Source of the DNA: Thermoplasmata archaeon
Lineage (GTDB): Archaea; Thermoplasmatota; Thermoplasmata; Thermoplasmatales; Thermoplasmataceae
Length of the DNA: 5,285 nt
Assembly (NCBI GenBank): GCA_021797225.1
Contig: JAKAAE010000112.1
Location: 1-5,285 of the forward strand
Direction of reading: 5' to 3'
Numbering within the stretch: position 1 is the stretch's first letter; every line of letters begins with the position of its first letter. Both the position numbers and the translations under genes were made by a program. Shown here in pieces: positions 1-4,852 of the stretch. The notes beneath the pieces are model-generated. The model had not been told where the DNA came from. It saw only the letters and a list, made by a program, of their open reading frames with translations, and ran no database searches.

Positions 1-815
1 ATATGGCTATATATTCCTGTAATGATGTGTTTTCCCCTTATACTATTGTAATCAATAATGTTACAGAAAACATTAACTATAGAAATACAACATTAATGTT
101 CAATGTTATGTCAGTATTAAATTATAATTTATCCTTGACAGTATTCAACAAAACATATTTTGTTCATAATAATGAAATTTCATTTACATCCAGTAATATC
201 ACATCAGGAGTTTATAATTACAGTGCAGTTGCCATCAACACAGCAGGATATAACTATAGAGGAACATATAGCATGGAATACAACAATACTCTGTACATTG
301 CACCTGTCACCACTGTGAGTTCTGCTGTAATACATGAAAAGGATGGCTTTTATTATTTGAATATCAAGGGCAACAATACAGGCAATGCCACAGTTGCATG
401 GTATATCAACGGTAGATATTCCGGTTCTGGAACAGAATTACATGAAACATTGCCGGTTGGCATCGATGAACTCTCGGCAAAAATCAGCTATGATGGTAAA
501 ACATATACTGTTGAGAAGTCAGTGATTGTGCTTGGAAACATACCATATATTGTGGGTTCAGTGGGAACAGGAGCCATTATAACCATCTTTGCTGTTGAGA
601 CATTCTACTTCAATAATACAGATATAGATGATATCATAGAGAATTCCTATGGAAAAAGTATGAAAGAAGTAATTAAAGCTGGAAGAAAGAAACGTGCCAG
701 CGGGAGAAGAATAAAATACAGATTGAAAGCACTCTCAATGGAGGGAAAAATATCCATTGCCAGAGATCTGGATAACAAAAAGTATGTAATGGCAAATAAT
801 AGGAAAAAGAAATAA
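1..815 (+). CDS. Membrane-anchored surface glycoprotein, C-terminal part (5' partial), with winged-helix-like cytoplasmic tail
   Basis: The frame is open to the left edge. The first in-window ATG (base 3) is not followed by a signal peptide, so the true start probably lies upstream and only about the last 270 residues are seen (numbered from that ATG). Residues 12-175 are rich in Asn, Thr, Ser and Tyr in alternating beta-strand patterns, suggesting two Ig/PKD-like domains (about 12-98 and 100-175). Nine N-x-S/T sequons (N19, N28, N42, N49, N65, N72, N94, N124, N128) precede a single hydrophobic helix at about 180-203, which suggests a glycosylated outside face. After the helix comes a roughly 67-residue basic tail. 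Residues 215-264 read like helix-turn-helix plus wing: helix MKEVIKAGRKKR, helix RRIKYRLKALSMEGKI, then a wing-like DLDNKKYVM. A surface sensor with a cytoplasmic DNA- or protein-binding tail is inference; a plain S-layer-type anchor is the alternative. Base composition is locally extreme (11 of 60 G+C at 121-180). Confidence 0.6.
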   Translation, partial: MAIYSCNDVFSPYTIVINNVTENINYRNTTLMFNVMSVLNYNLSLTVFNKTYFVHNNEISFTSSNITSGVYNYSAVAINTAGYNYRGTYSMEYNNTLYIAPVTTVSSAVIHEKDGFYYLNIKGNNTGNATVAWYINGRYSGSGTELHETLPVGIDELSAKISYDGKTYTVEKSVIVLGNIPYIVGSVGTGAIITIFAVETFYFNNTDIDDIIENSYGKSMKEVIKAGRKKRASGRRIKYRLKALSMEGKISIARDLDNKKYVMANNRKKK

Positions 816-987
816 ACGAAAATAACTCCGGTGAATTGCCATTCATATACTGGTCATTACTGACATAAATATACGGAATTATGGAATCTTATGGGATAGC
901 TATTAGCCTCTGTATTGGAAATATATTGCAAATCCGTAAGAGCAAAGCCTAAATACAAATTAAATGTAAAGATGATAGGGGTTATAA
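816..987. other. Intergenic region upstream of the AbrB-type gene
   Basis: This 172-base gap separates the surface-protein gene from the AbrB-type gene. No T-tract terminator was found just after the surface-protein stop codon, and no open frame or RNA gene was recognised. The right half is AT-rich and must hold the promoter of the downstream gene if that gene is transcribed on its own. Confidence 0.6.
919..927 (+). promoter_or_regulatory. Candidate TATA box for the AbrB-type gene (uncertain)
   Basis: AAATATATT preceded by a purine-rich TTGG could be a BRE/TATA pair. It would start a transcript near base 948 with a leader of about 40 bases. That leader would include a weak Shine-Dalgarno-like AGGGG at 977-981. 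A second AT-rich candidate at 958-967 would instead fit a leaderless transcript starting at the ATG. The sequence alone does not decide between them. Confidence 0.25.
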
Positions 988-1236
988 ATGTCTAAAGAAG
1001 AAATCCATGTAGGTTCCAATGGACAGATTGTAATACCGGTTGCATTAAGAAAGGCACTAGAAATCACACCCGGTTCAAAGGTAATTTTAAAATTGGATGG
1101 GGATAGAATAATCCTGGAAAAACTAAAAATTAATTCAGTAAATATATTCAGAGATATAGCTAAAAACGGAAAAAGTATAAATAAAATAGCTTATAATAAA
1201 TACAAAAATGAAGTTTTTAGAAGGAATAAATCATAA
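988..1236 (+). CDS. SpoVT/AbrB-domain (MazE/VapB-like) DNA-binding protein
   Basis: This is a complete 82-residue protein. Residues 5-48 form a typical swapped-hairpin AbrB domain: a beta strand with GSNGQIVIPVALRKAL (the family's hallmark G-Q-(I/V)-(V/T)-IP-x2-(L/I)-R-x2-L pattern), the ITPGSKV turn, and a final strand DRIILEKL. Proteins of this type bind DNA as dimers. They act either as global regulators or as antitoxins that autoregulate with a PIN-domain (VapC) or MazF toxin. Residues 50-82 are a basic tail with the FRDIAKNGKS sequence often seen after this domain in archaeal antitoxin-like members, where the tail would contact a partner. No toxin gene lies on either side: the upstream neighbour is a surface protein and the downstream gene is on the other strand. 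It is therefore either a solo regulator or an orphaned antitoxin. ATG at 988 is the only sensible start. Confidence 0.9.
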   Translation: MSKEEIHVGSNGQIVIPVALRKALEITPGSKVILKLDGDRIILEKLKINSVNIFRDIAKNGKSINKIAYNKYKNEVFRRNKS

Positions 1237-1389
1237 GTTTTAAAAGAGATTGAAAGTGAAAGTTAGGAGCCATTAAACAGGTTGTTGAGCTTTGGCTCGG
1301 TTATCTGGGGATATTTATTCTTCACCAAACATAAACATTTATCTTATACTTTCTGCCTCGTAATACCATGTGGTATAGCATTTTATGAT
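1237..1389. other. Intergenic region between convergent AbrB-type and HxlR genes
   Basis: This 153-base gap lies between two genes that converge. It contains no PIN- or MazF-like coding remnant that I can see. There is a weak 5-base stem (GAGCC at 1267-1271 with GGCTC at 1294-1298) and a clearer short inverted repeat near the right end, annotated separately. No convincing T-tract terminator was seen for either gene. Confidence 0.5.
1363..1376. repeat. Short inverted repeat beyond the HxlR gene stop
   Basis: ATACCA-TG-TGGTAT has two perfect 6-base arms with a 2-base centre, beginning 13 bases past the stop codon of the HxlR gene in its direction of transcription. Its size suits a protein-binding half-site pair better than an RNA hairpin, because a 2-base loop is too tight without opening a pair. 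It could be a regulator site or chance. Confidence 0.35.
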
Positions 1390-1737
1390 TTATTCAAGCT
1401 CTTCCAGAAAGCAAATTATTCCTTTCCTTATTTTATATCCTAATTCTGTTAATTCATATGTTAGAATTTCATTATAACATTTCTTGATCATATCTGCTTG
1501 AATAAGCTCCTTGATTCTGGTTGCAATAATTGTCCTGCTGGACCCCGGAATAGATTTGACAATGTCATTGAAATTCTTTCTAGTATTATTATTTCCTATT
1601 ATACCCAGAATTAACATCGTGTATCTTTTTCCGATAAGCCTGAAAATAGGCAGTGATGGGTCTATGCATATGGTTTTCCCGTTCTCATGAAGCATGCATG
1701 CGTTTTCAATGTTCTGATCCATGCAATATAATGCCAT
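1390..1737 (-). CDS. HxlR-family winged-helix transcriptional regulator
   Basis: This 115-residue protein has the HxlR/DUF24 layout. A helix carries LIGKRYTMLILGII (35-47, matching the family's (L/I)-G-G-K-W-x2-L-I-L pattern), followed by FNDIVKSIPGSS (56-67), the recognition helix RTIIATRIKELIQADMI (68-84) and the wing ending in LTYELTELGYKIRKG (92-106). Such dimeric regulators often sense electrophiles, oxidants or metabolites and usually control a neighbouring gene. Cys24 sits about 12 residues before the GK motif, close to where the redox-sensing cysteine lies in members such as YodB. Cys5 and Cys14 lie in an N-terminal extension. It is divergent from the transporter, its most likely target. 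The start is uncertain: Met1 lacks a Shine-Dalgarno site and well-placed TATA box, whereas Met6 (base 1722) would fit a leaderless transcript from ATATTAATAT at 1741-1750. Confidence 0.88.
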   Translation of the reverse strand: MALYCMDQNIENACMLHENGKTICIDPSLPIFRLIGKRYTMLILGIIGNNNTRKNFNDIVKSIPGSSRTIIATRIKELIQADMIKKCYNEILTYELTELGYKIRKGIICFLEELE

Positions 1738-1740
1738 TTC

Positions 1741-1760
1741 ATATTAATATCTTTAATATT
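1741..1760 (-). promoter_or_regulatory. Candidate TATA region of the HxlR gene (also a palindrome)
   Basis: Read on the minus strand, this AT-rich block has two copies of ATATTAA spaced 9 bases apart. The proximal one is part of the perfect 10-base palindrome ATATTAATAT (1741-1750). That palindrome is centred about 24 bases upstream of Met6 (base 1722), a leaderless spacing like that of the transporter. In AT-rich DNA this can arise by chance. Confidence 0.3.
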
Positions 1761-1891
1761 CCGGGTTGTTAGACGTCGATGAAATCAATGAGCGCTTATA
1801 GCTTGTACACATTTTTAATTATTTTTTGTTACTATGTTTCAGGAATAAAATAGAGGACATAAATAAATTCCATATAAAAACAATTCAGTAA

Positions 1892-1909
1892 ACTCATTAA
1901 TATATGAGT
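1892..1909. promoter_or_regulatory. 18-base inverted repeat, candidate operator of the HxlR/transporter pair
   Basis: ACTCAT-TAATAT-ATGAGT has perfect 6-base arms around a 6-base AT centre. It ends 15 bases before the transporter TATA box, in the region shared by two divergent genes. Size and symmetry suit a dimeric winged-helix protein. Its place upstream of the TATA/BRE would fit an activator or an autoregulator better than a repressor that blocks TATA. Binding by the adjacent HxlR protein is inference. Confidence 0.5.
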
Positions 1910-1924
1910 AGTTACATACAAATA

Positions 1925-1932
1925 TTTATATA
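1925..1932 (+). promoter_or_regulatory. TATA box of the MFS transporter gene (leaderless promoter)
   Basis: TTTATATA matches the archaeal TATA consensus and is preceded by an A-rich stretch that could serve as BRE. Its centre lies about 24-25 bases before the ATG at 1953, so transcription would begin at or within a base or two of the start codon. No Shine-Dalgarno sequence precedes the ATG, as expected for a leaderless message. Confidence 0.75.
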
Positions 1933-1952
1933 CTAATAACAATTAAATTATC

Positions 1953-3347
1953 ATGGCAAAGAAAGATTCTGAAATTACAACGAGCCTTCTGCCGCGGCTG
2001 GACAGGCTGCCATGGAGCTCATGGCACTGGAAGGTCTGGTTTATTTTAGCCGGTGGAATGCTGCTTGAGGGTTTTGTGCTTTCTGTTGGAGGTTCCACGC
2101 TATCAACGGTGGAAAAGCTTTTCAGCCTCACAAGTGAGGAAACTGTTGCGCTTACGCCTATATTCCTTGTTGGTGAGATGATCGGCGGAATTTATCTAGG
2201 ATCCATGGCCGATATCAGGGGAAGGAAACAGTTATTTATAATAACAATGGCTATTATCGCTGGAGGTTCCCTTCTATCTGCGGTATCCGTGGATTACCCC
2301 ATGCTTGCACTATCAAGGGCAATAGCAGGATTCGGAATAGGAGGTGAGCTAGGTTCTGCAATAGCAGCTCTGGAGGAATTCTCGCCTTCAAAGAACAGGG
2401 GATTCTCAGTGGGAACAGGAAACGGTGTCATGTTCGATTTCGGGACATTCATAGCAGGTTTTGTCTCATTCTTCGCAATTGCCTATCTTCCGGTAAGCTT
2501 CGGATGGAGGATAGCGTTTCTCACTGCATTTGTACTTGCCGGATTCATCTTCGTTGCAAGGCTTGACCTGCCAGAATCCGTCCGTTACCTTCTGAGAAAG
2601 GGGAAGATAAAAGAGGCAGAGGACATAGTGGATGGCATAGAGGCAGAGGTGAAAAAAACCGGGAAAAAACTATCCGATGTTGCAGCTACTGTAAATATTC
2701 CCACTGATGTGGGAAAGGCCACGGCATCAGAGGGCTTCAGCGTCATATTCAAGAAATACAAAAAGAGGATAGCATTATCATGGATTCTCAACTTCTGTGA
2801 GACATGGCCATACTATGCTGCATTCTCAATCATACCGCTGATATTCACAAATATATACCACATACCATCAAAGGATACAGGGCTTATATTGAGTGTTGTC
2901 CTAGGTGCAGGTGTTCTCGGTGTACTTGTATGGGCCTTTCTTCTTGATATCATAGGCAGAAGGCCGGTTATAATGATAACATACATAGTTGCAGGAGTTG
3001 TAGCAATAATTTTGGGGATTGTTGTGCATTCAATAGACTTTGTTGTTTTCATTGCAATACTGTCTTTAATGTACTTCTTTACATATGCGGCGGCTGCACT
3101 GCTTTATCCACAGATAGGCGAAATGTTCCCCACAAGGGCAAGAGGGTCAGGGCTCGGAACTGCAATAGGCTTCGGAAGGCTCGGTGGGATAATAGGGCCT
3201 TTCGTGCTTCTTGCACTCCTGAACTATGGATTACTGTATGTTTTTGTTGTTACAGGGGTAGTACTGATTATAGGAGGCATTGCAGAGGTTGTTCTCGGCC
3301 CAGAACTGAAAAGGGAGAGCCTGGAAAAAGCCTCAAACGATACCTAA
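1953..3347 (+). CDS. Major facilitator superfamily transporter (sugar/organic-acid porter type, 12 helices)
   Basis: This complete 464-residue protein has 12 predicted membrane helices in two halves: about 27-48, 67-86, 93-111, 115-136, 153-176 and 184-204, then a charged loop 205-270, then 273-301, 311-331, 338-357, 363-385, 400-422 and 426-447. Family signatures are clear. The loop 2-3 motif is GSMADIRGRK (83-92). Helix 4 has SRAIAGFGIGGELGS followed by EEFSPSKNRG (121-150). PES (207-209) comes after helix 6. The second-half motif is DIIGRRP (332-338), and RARGSGLGTAIGFGRLGGIIGP (395-416) is in helix 11. This pattern belongs to the sugar-porter / aromatic-acid:proton symporter / NiaP-like group, so proton-coupled uptake or export of a small organic solute is likely. 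The substrate cannot be read from sequence. Glu39 in helix 1 and Glu132 in helix 4 are membrane acidic residues that could couple protons. It is richer in G+C than the flanks (28 of 60 at 2161-2220). Confidence 0.93.
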   Translation: MAKKDSEITTSLLPRLDRLPWSSWHWKVWFILAGGMLLEGFVLSVGGSTLSTVEKLFSLTSEETVALTPIFLVGEMIGGIYLGSMADIRGRKQLFIITMAIIAGGSLLSAVSVDYPMLALSRAIAGFGIGGELGSAIAALEEFSPSKNRGFSVGTGNGVMFDFGTFIAGFVSFFAIAYLPVSFGWRIAFLTAFVLAGFIFVARLDLPESVRYLLRKGKIKEAEDIVDGIEAEVKKTGKKLSDVAATVNIPTDVGKATASEGFSVIFKKYKKRIALSWILNFCETWPYYAAFSIIPLIFTNIYHIPSKDTGLILSVVLGAGVLGVLVWAFLLDIIGRRPVIMITYIVAGVVAIILGIVVHSIDFVVFIAILSLMYFFTYAAAALLYPQIGEMFPTRARGSGLGTAIGFGRLGGIIGPFVLLALLNYGLLYVFVVTGVVLIIGGIAEVVLGPELKRESLEKASNDT

Positions 3348-4009
3348 ATTTTTAAAAATTCAAATAATTTTTTTTCCTCATTGAAGCTTTCAAGAACAAG
3401 GTCTGCATCCTTTAGGTCAGTTGATTTATACACGCCGGTTGCCACCCCTATAGCATTCACAGAAGCATCCCTTGCAGCCCGTATATCCAGCGGTGTATCA
3501 CCTATTAGATATATGTCTTCCCGTGCAATGGGTTTGCCGAATCTCTGTATGGCATGGTCAACAAGCTCAGAGCGTATCCTGCTGTCATCACCGTAGCCCC
3601 CGGCAACAAAATATGATGATATGCCTGACCTTTCAAGGCGCAATGTTGCTATGGCTTTCAAATTGCCTGTTAAAATTCCCAGGCTGTAAGTGCTTCTGGC
3701 AAGTTTTTCCAGAACCGGCTCAACATTTTCCAAGAGTTTGTAATCATCTGGCTTTAAATTTGCCGAGACATATTCAGCCATGGCAGAAAATGCCTTCTTC
3801 ATGTTATTCTTGATCTGGTCATCCGGCACGTTTTCTTTTTTCAAAAGTCCGTATAATATTCCTGTATCGGTCATTCCATGCCTGGGGAATGAATATATAT
3901 CAACATTTTCTCCATAAATCGACTGGCAAACATAGTTGAACGATGCAGTATGTGTAGGTGATTCATCCATTAGTGTTCCATCAATATCAAATAATAATAA
4001 TTTAGTCAT
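3344..4009 (-). CDS. HAD-superfamily hydrolase, phosphoglycolate phosphatase-like
   Basis: This complete 221-residue protein has all the HAD motifs. Motif I is DIDGT with nucleophile Asp8 and acid/base Asp10. A helical C1-type cap spans roughly 15-90. Motif II is ILTGN with Thr114. The motif III lysine is in FGKP (Lys159). Motif IV is GDTPLD with Asp171 and Asp175. It is therefore expected to be a soluble, Mg-dependent phosphatase acting on a small phosphorylated metabolite such as phosphoglycolate or a sugar phosphate. Substrate choice is set by the cap and cannot be read here. It converges with the transporter, and the stop codons overlap by 4 bases (TAG on minus, TAA on plus). The HEPN-type gene lies 58 bases upstream on the same strand, so read-through from that cluster is possible, though a separate promoter is also plausible. 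The start ATG has no Shine-Dalgarno site. Confidence 0.92.
   Translation of the reverse strand: MTKLLLFDIDGTLMDESPTHTASFNYVCQSIYGENVDIYSFPRHGMTDTGILYGLLKKENVPDDQIKNNMKKAFSAMAEYVSANLKPDDYKLLENVEPVLEKLARSTYSLGILTGNLKAIATLRLERSGISSYFVAGGYGDDSRIRSELVDHAIQRFGKPIAREDIYLIGDTPLDIRAARDASVNAIGVATGVYKSTDLKDADLVLESFNEEKKLFEFLKI
3368..3375 (+). terminator. T8 tract, likely terminator of the transporter transcript
   Basis: A run of eight T on the plus strand lies about 20 bases after the transporter stop codon. It is preceded by the perfect 14-base palindrome AATTTTTAAAAATT (3347-3360). Archaeal RNA polymerase commonly terminates at such U-rich runs. The tract lies inside the last codons of the opposing HAD gene, where it reads as A8 encoding Lys-Lys. 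Confidence 0.55.
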
Positions 4010-4030
4010 ATAAGGAAATCATGGGGTAGG

Positions 4031-4040
4031 ATATTAGTTT
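4031..4040 (-). promoter_or_regulatory. Candidate TATA box of the HAD gene (weak)
   Basis: On the minus strand AAACTAATAT is centred about 25 bases before the HAD start codon, the same spacing as the leaderless transporter promoter. The match to consensus is weak. It lies in the 58-base gap (4010-4067) after the HEPN-type gene, which otherwise shows no clear terminator. Confidence 0.28.
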
Positions 4041-4067
4041 TATCAAGATAGGATAAATGTAAATAGA

Positions 4068-4505
4068 TTAAGCATTAGATAATTGTTTTAAGTTCTCTAA
4101 TAAACCTTGAAAGCTGACATATACTTTTTTCAGGGAATTATTATTGATCTGCACATCATCATTTCTCTTGCCTCTGGGAAACATTATTCCCTGTGCAGGA
4201 TTTTTAATCCTGTGGTCACATGCATTTCTGTATACAGCCAAAGTTCTAATTTCCCTATCTACCTTTTTTCCCAGCATGCATCCTTCAAACTCAATTTGCA
4301 GAAAATCATCATCCTCTCTGGATTTGCCAGTTGTATGAGTGTTAAGACCATTATTATATTCCTTTGCAACCCAGTAGTTGAATAAAGCCATATACATTGC
4401 ACTTATGTATCTTCTGATCAGAACCTCATTGGTTTCTCCCGTATTGATCCATTTAAGAATTATACTTGGGTCCAGATCCTTTATTCTATCAGTCCCTTGA
4501 TGCAA
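4068..4505 (-). CDS. HEPN-domain protein, putative ribonuclease (toxin- or defence-type)
   Basis: This 145-residue protein has the small all-helical build of HEPN domains. An early amphipathic helix with RRYISAMYMALFNYWVAKEY (31-50) resembles the family's first core helix. A later helix ends in YRNACDH (92-98), giving Arg93-Asn-x3-His98. That is the R-(polar)-x3-H form of the RX4-6H catalytic signature of HEPN ribonucleases in toxin-antitoxin, abortive-infection and CRISPR-linked systems. A final helix spans about 124-142. The protein is slightly basic (21 K/R against 18 D/E by hand count). The start is TTG at 4505: the frame is closed by a stop at 4551-4553, no ATG or GTG lies between, and AAGGTGG sits 7 bases upstream. 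It overlaps the preceding gene by 25 bases, so the two are probably translationally coupled. No MNT nucleotidyltransferase partner is visible. The HEPN call rests on motif and helix pattern only. Confidence 0.6.
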   Translation of the reverse strand: MHQGTDRIKDLDPSIILKWINTGETNEVLIRRYISAMYMALFNYWVAKEYNNGLNTHTTGKSREDDDFLQIEFEGCMLGKKVDREIRTLAVYRNACDHRIKNPAQGIMFPRGKRNDDVQINNNSLKKVYVSFQGLLENLKQLSNA

Positions 4506-4840
4506 GTGACGGCCACCTTTCCCTTTATTGTAGTTTCGTTTGATAAGAACTCAAGTTCCAAATCTTTCCATTCATCCCAGTCACAGCCATCGAAAATCAC
4601 ATCTATATATGATATTTTATCAGAGTCATCATAATAAACTGGTCTTAATATCGGCTGTCCATATTCTGGATGTATCTCCATGCTATTGAAAAGAATGTCA
4701 AGGAGTTCTTTAATTTGATCTGGCTTTAAATTATTTTCTATATCTAATGCTCCATTCTCATCGCAAAAATATTTGAGTGCGTTCTCTGTATTATTTAAAT
4801 AAACATCTTTTATTTCTAAATCTGTTGTTGCCGACATCAT
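4481..4840 (-). CDS. Unrecognised strongly acidic protein, possible partner or antidote of the HEPN protein
   Basis: I do not recognise this 119-residue family. By hand count it has about 26 Asp/Glu and 10 Lys/Arg, so it is strongly negative. The first half looks helical (about 7-27 and 38-54). The second half has likely beta strands (about 63-70 and 76-83), an acidic, aromatic patch DGCDWDEWKDLELEF (84-98), and a closing KGKVAVTCIKGLIE. There is no signal peptide or membrane segment, so it should be cytoplasmic. It sits between two genes on the same strand, 5 bases after one stop codon and overlapping the next gene by 25 bases. That spacing and its charge contrast with the HEPN protein suit a binding partner that inhibits or recruits it. 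This is inference from architecture only. It has none of the residues of an MNT antitoxin. ATG 4840 is preferred over ATG 4837 because GAGGT lies 7 bases before the former. Confidence 0.7.
   Translation of the reverse strand: MMSATTDLEIKDVYLNNTENALKYFCDENGALDIENNLKPDQIKELLDILFNSMEIHPEYGQPILRPVYYDDSDKISYIDVIFDGCDWDEWKDLELEFLSNETTIKGKVAVTCIKGLIE
4513..4519 (-). promoter_or_regulatory. Shine-Dalgarno site that supports the TTG start of the HEPN gene
   Basis: AAGGTGG on the minus strand lies 7 bases before the TTG at 4505 and is complementary to the archaeal 16S 3' end (CACCTCC). It sits inside the coding sequence of the upstream acidic protein, so both genes use this DNA. It is the main reason for accepting TTG as the start. 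Confidence 0.5.
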
Positions 4841-4844
4841 ATTT

Positions 4845-4852
4845 ATTACCTC
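4845..4852 (-). promoter_or_regulatory. Shine-Dalgarno site overlapping the upstream stop codon
   Basis: GAGGTAAT on the minus strand gives a strong site 7 bases before the ATG at 4840. It contains the TAA stop of the preceding gene, so ribosomes ending there would be placed to restart. This supports an operon with coupled translation. Confidence 0.65.

Noticed and set aside
1267..1298. Possible hairpin or RNA element between the AbrB-type and HxlR genes
   Set aside because: The stem is only 5 base pairs with a 22-base loop and no following T tract. There is no tRNA T-arm or other recognisable RNA signature.
1772..1796. Short palindromes GACGTC and AGCGCT in the HxlR/transporter intergenic region
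   Set aside because: Six-base palindromes are expected by chance and there is no repeated or spaced partner. They are less convincing than the 18-base inverted repeat nearby.
1842..1871. GGAAT...ATTCC inverted pair upstream of the transporter
   Set aside because: The 5-base arms are separated by 20 bases in AT-rich DNA, which is easily due to chance.
1943..2131. Minus-strand open frame opposite the start of the transporter
   Set aside because: It overlaps the transporter coding sequence and its TATA-to-ATG region, and has low-complexity Ser/Pro content typical of an antisense shadow.
2585..3052. Minus-strand open frames opposite the middle of the transporter
   Set aside because: These are antisense shadows of a complete MFS gene with conserved motifs on the plus strand.
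3381..3813. Open frames on the plus strand opposite the HAD gene
   Set aside because: They lie wholly within a gene with all four HAD motifs, their translations show no domain character, and they have no promoter or ribosome site.
4107..4385. Two plus-strand open frames opposite the HEPN-type gene
   Set aside because: The minus-strand frame has a helix pattern, a catalytic signature and operon spacing. The plus-strand translations are hydrophobic but lack any recognisable pattern or start signal.
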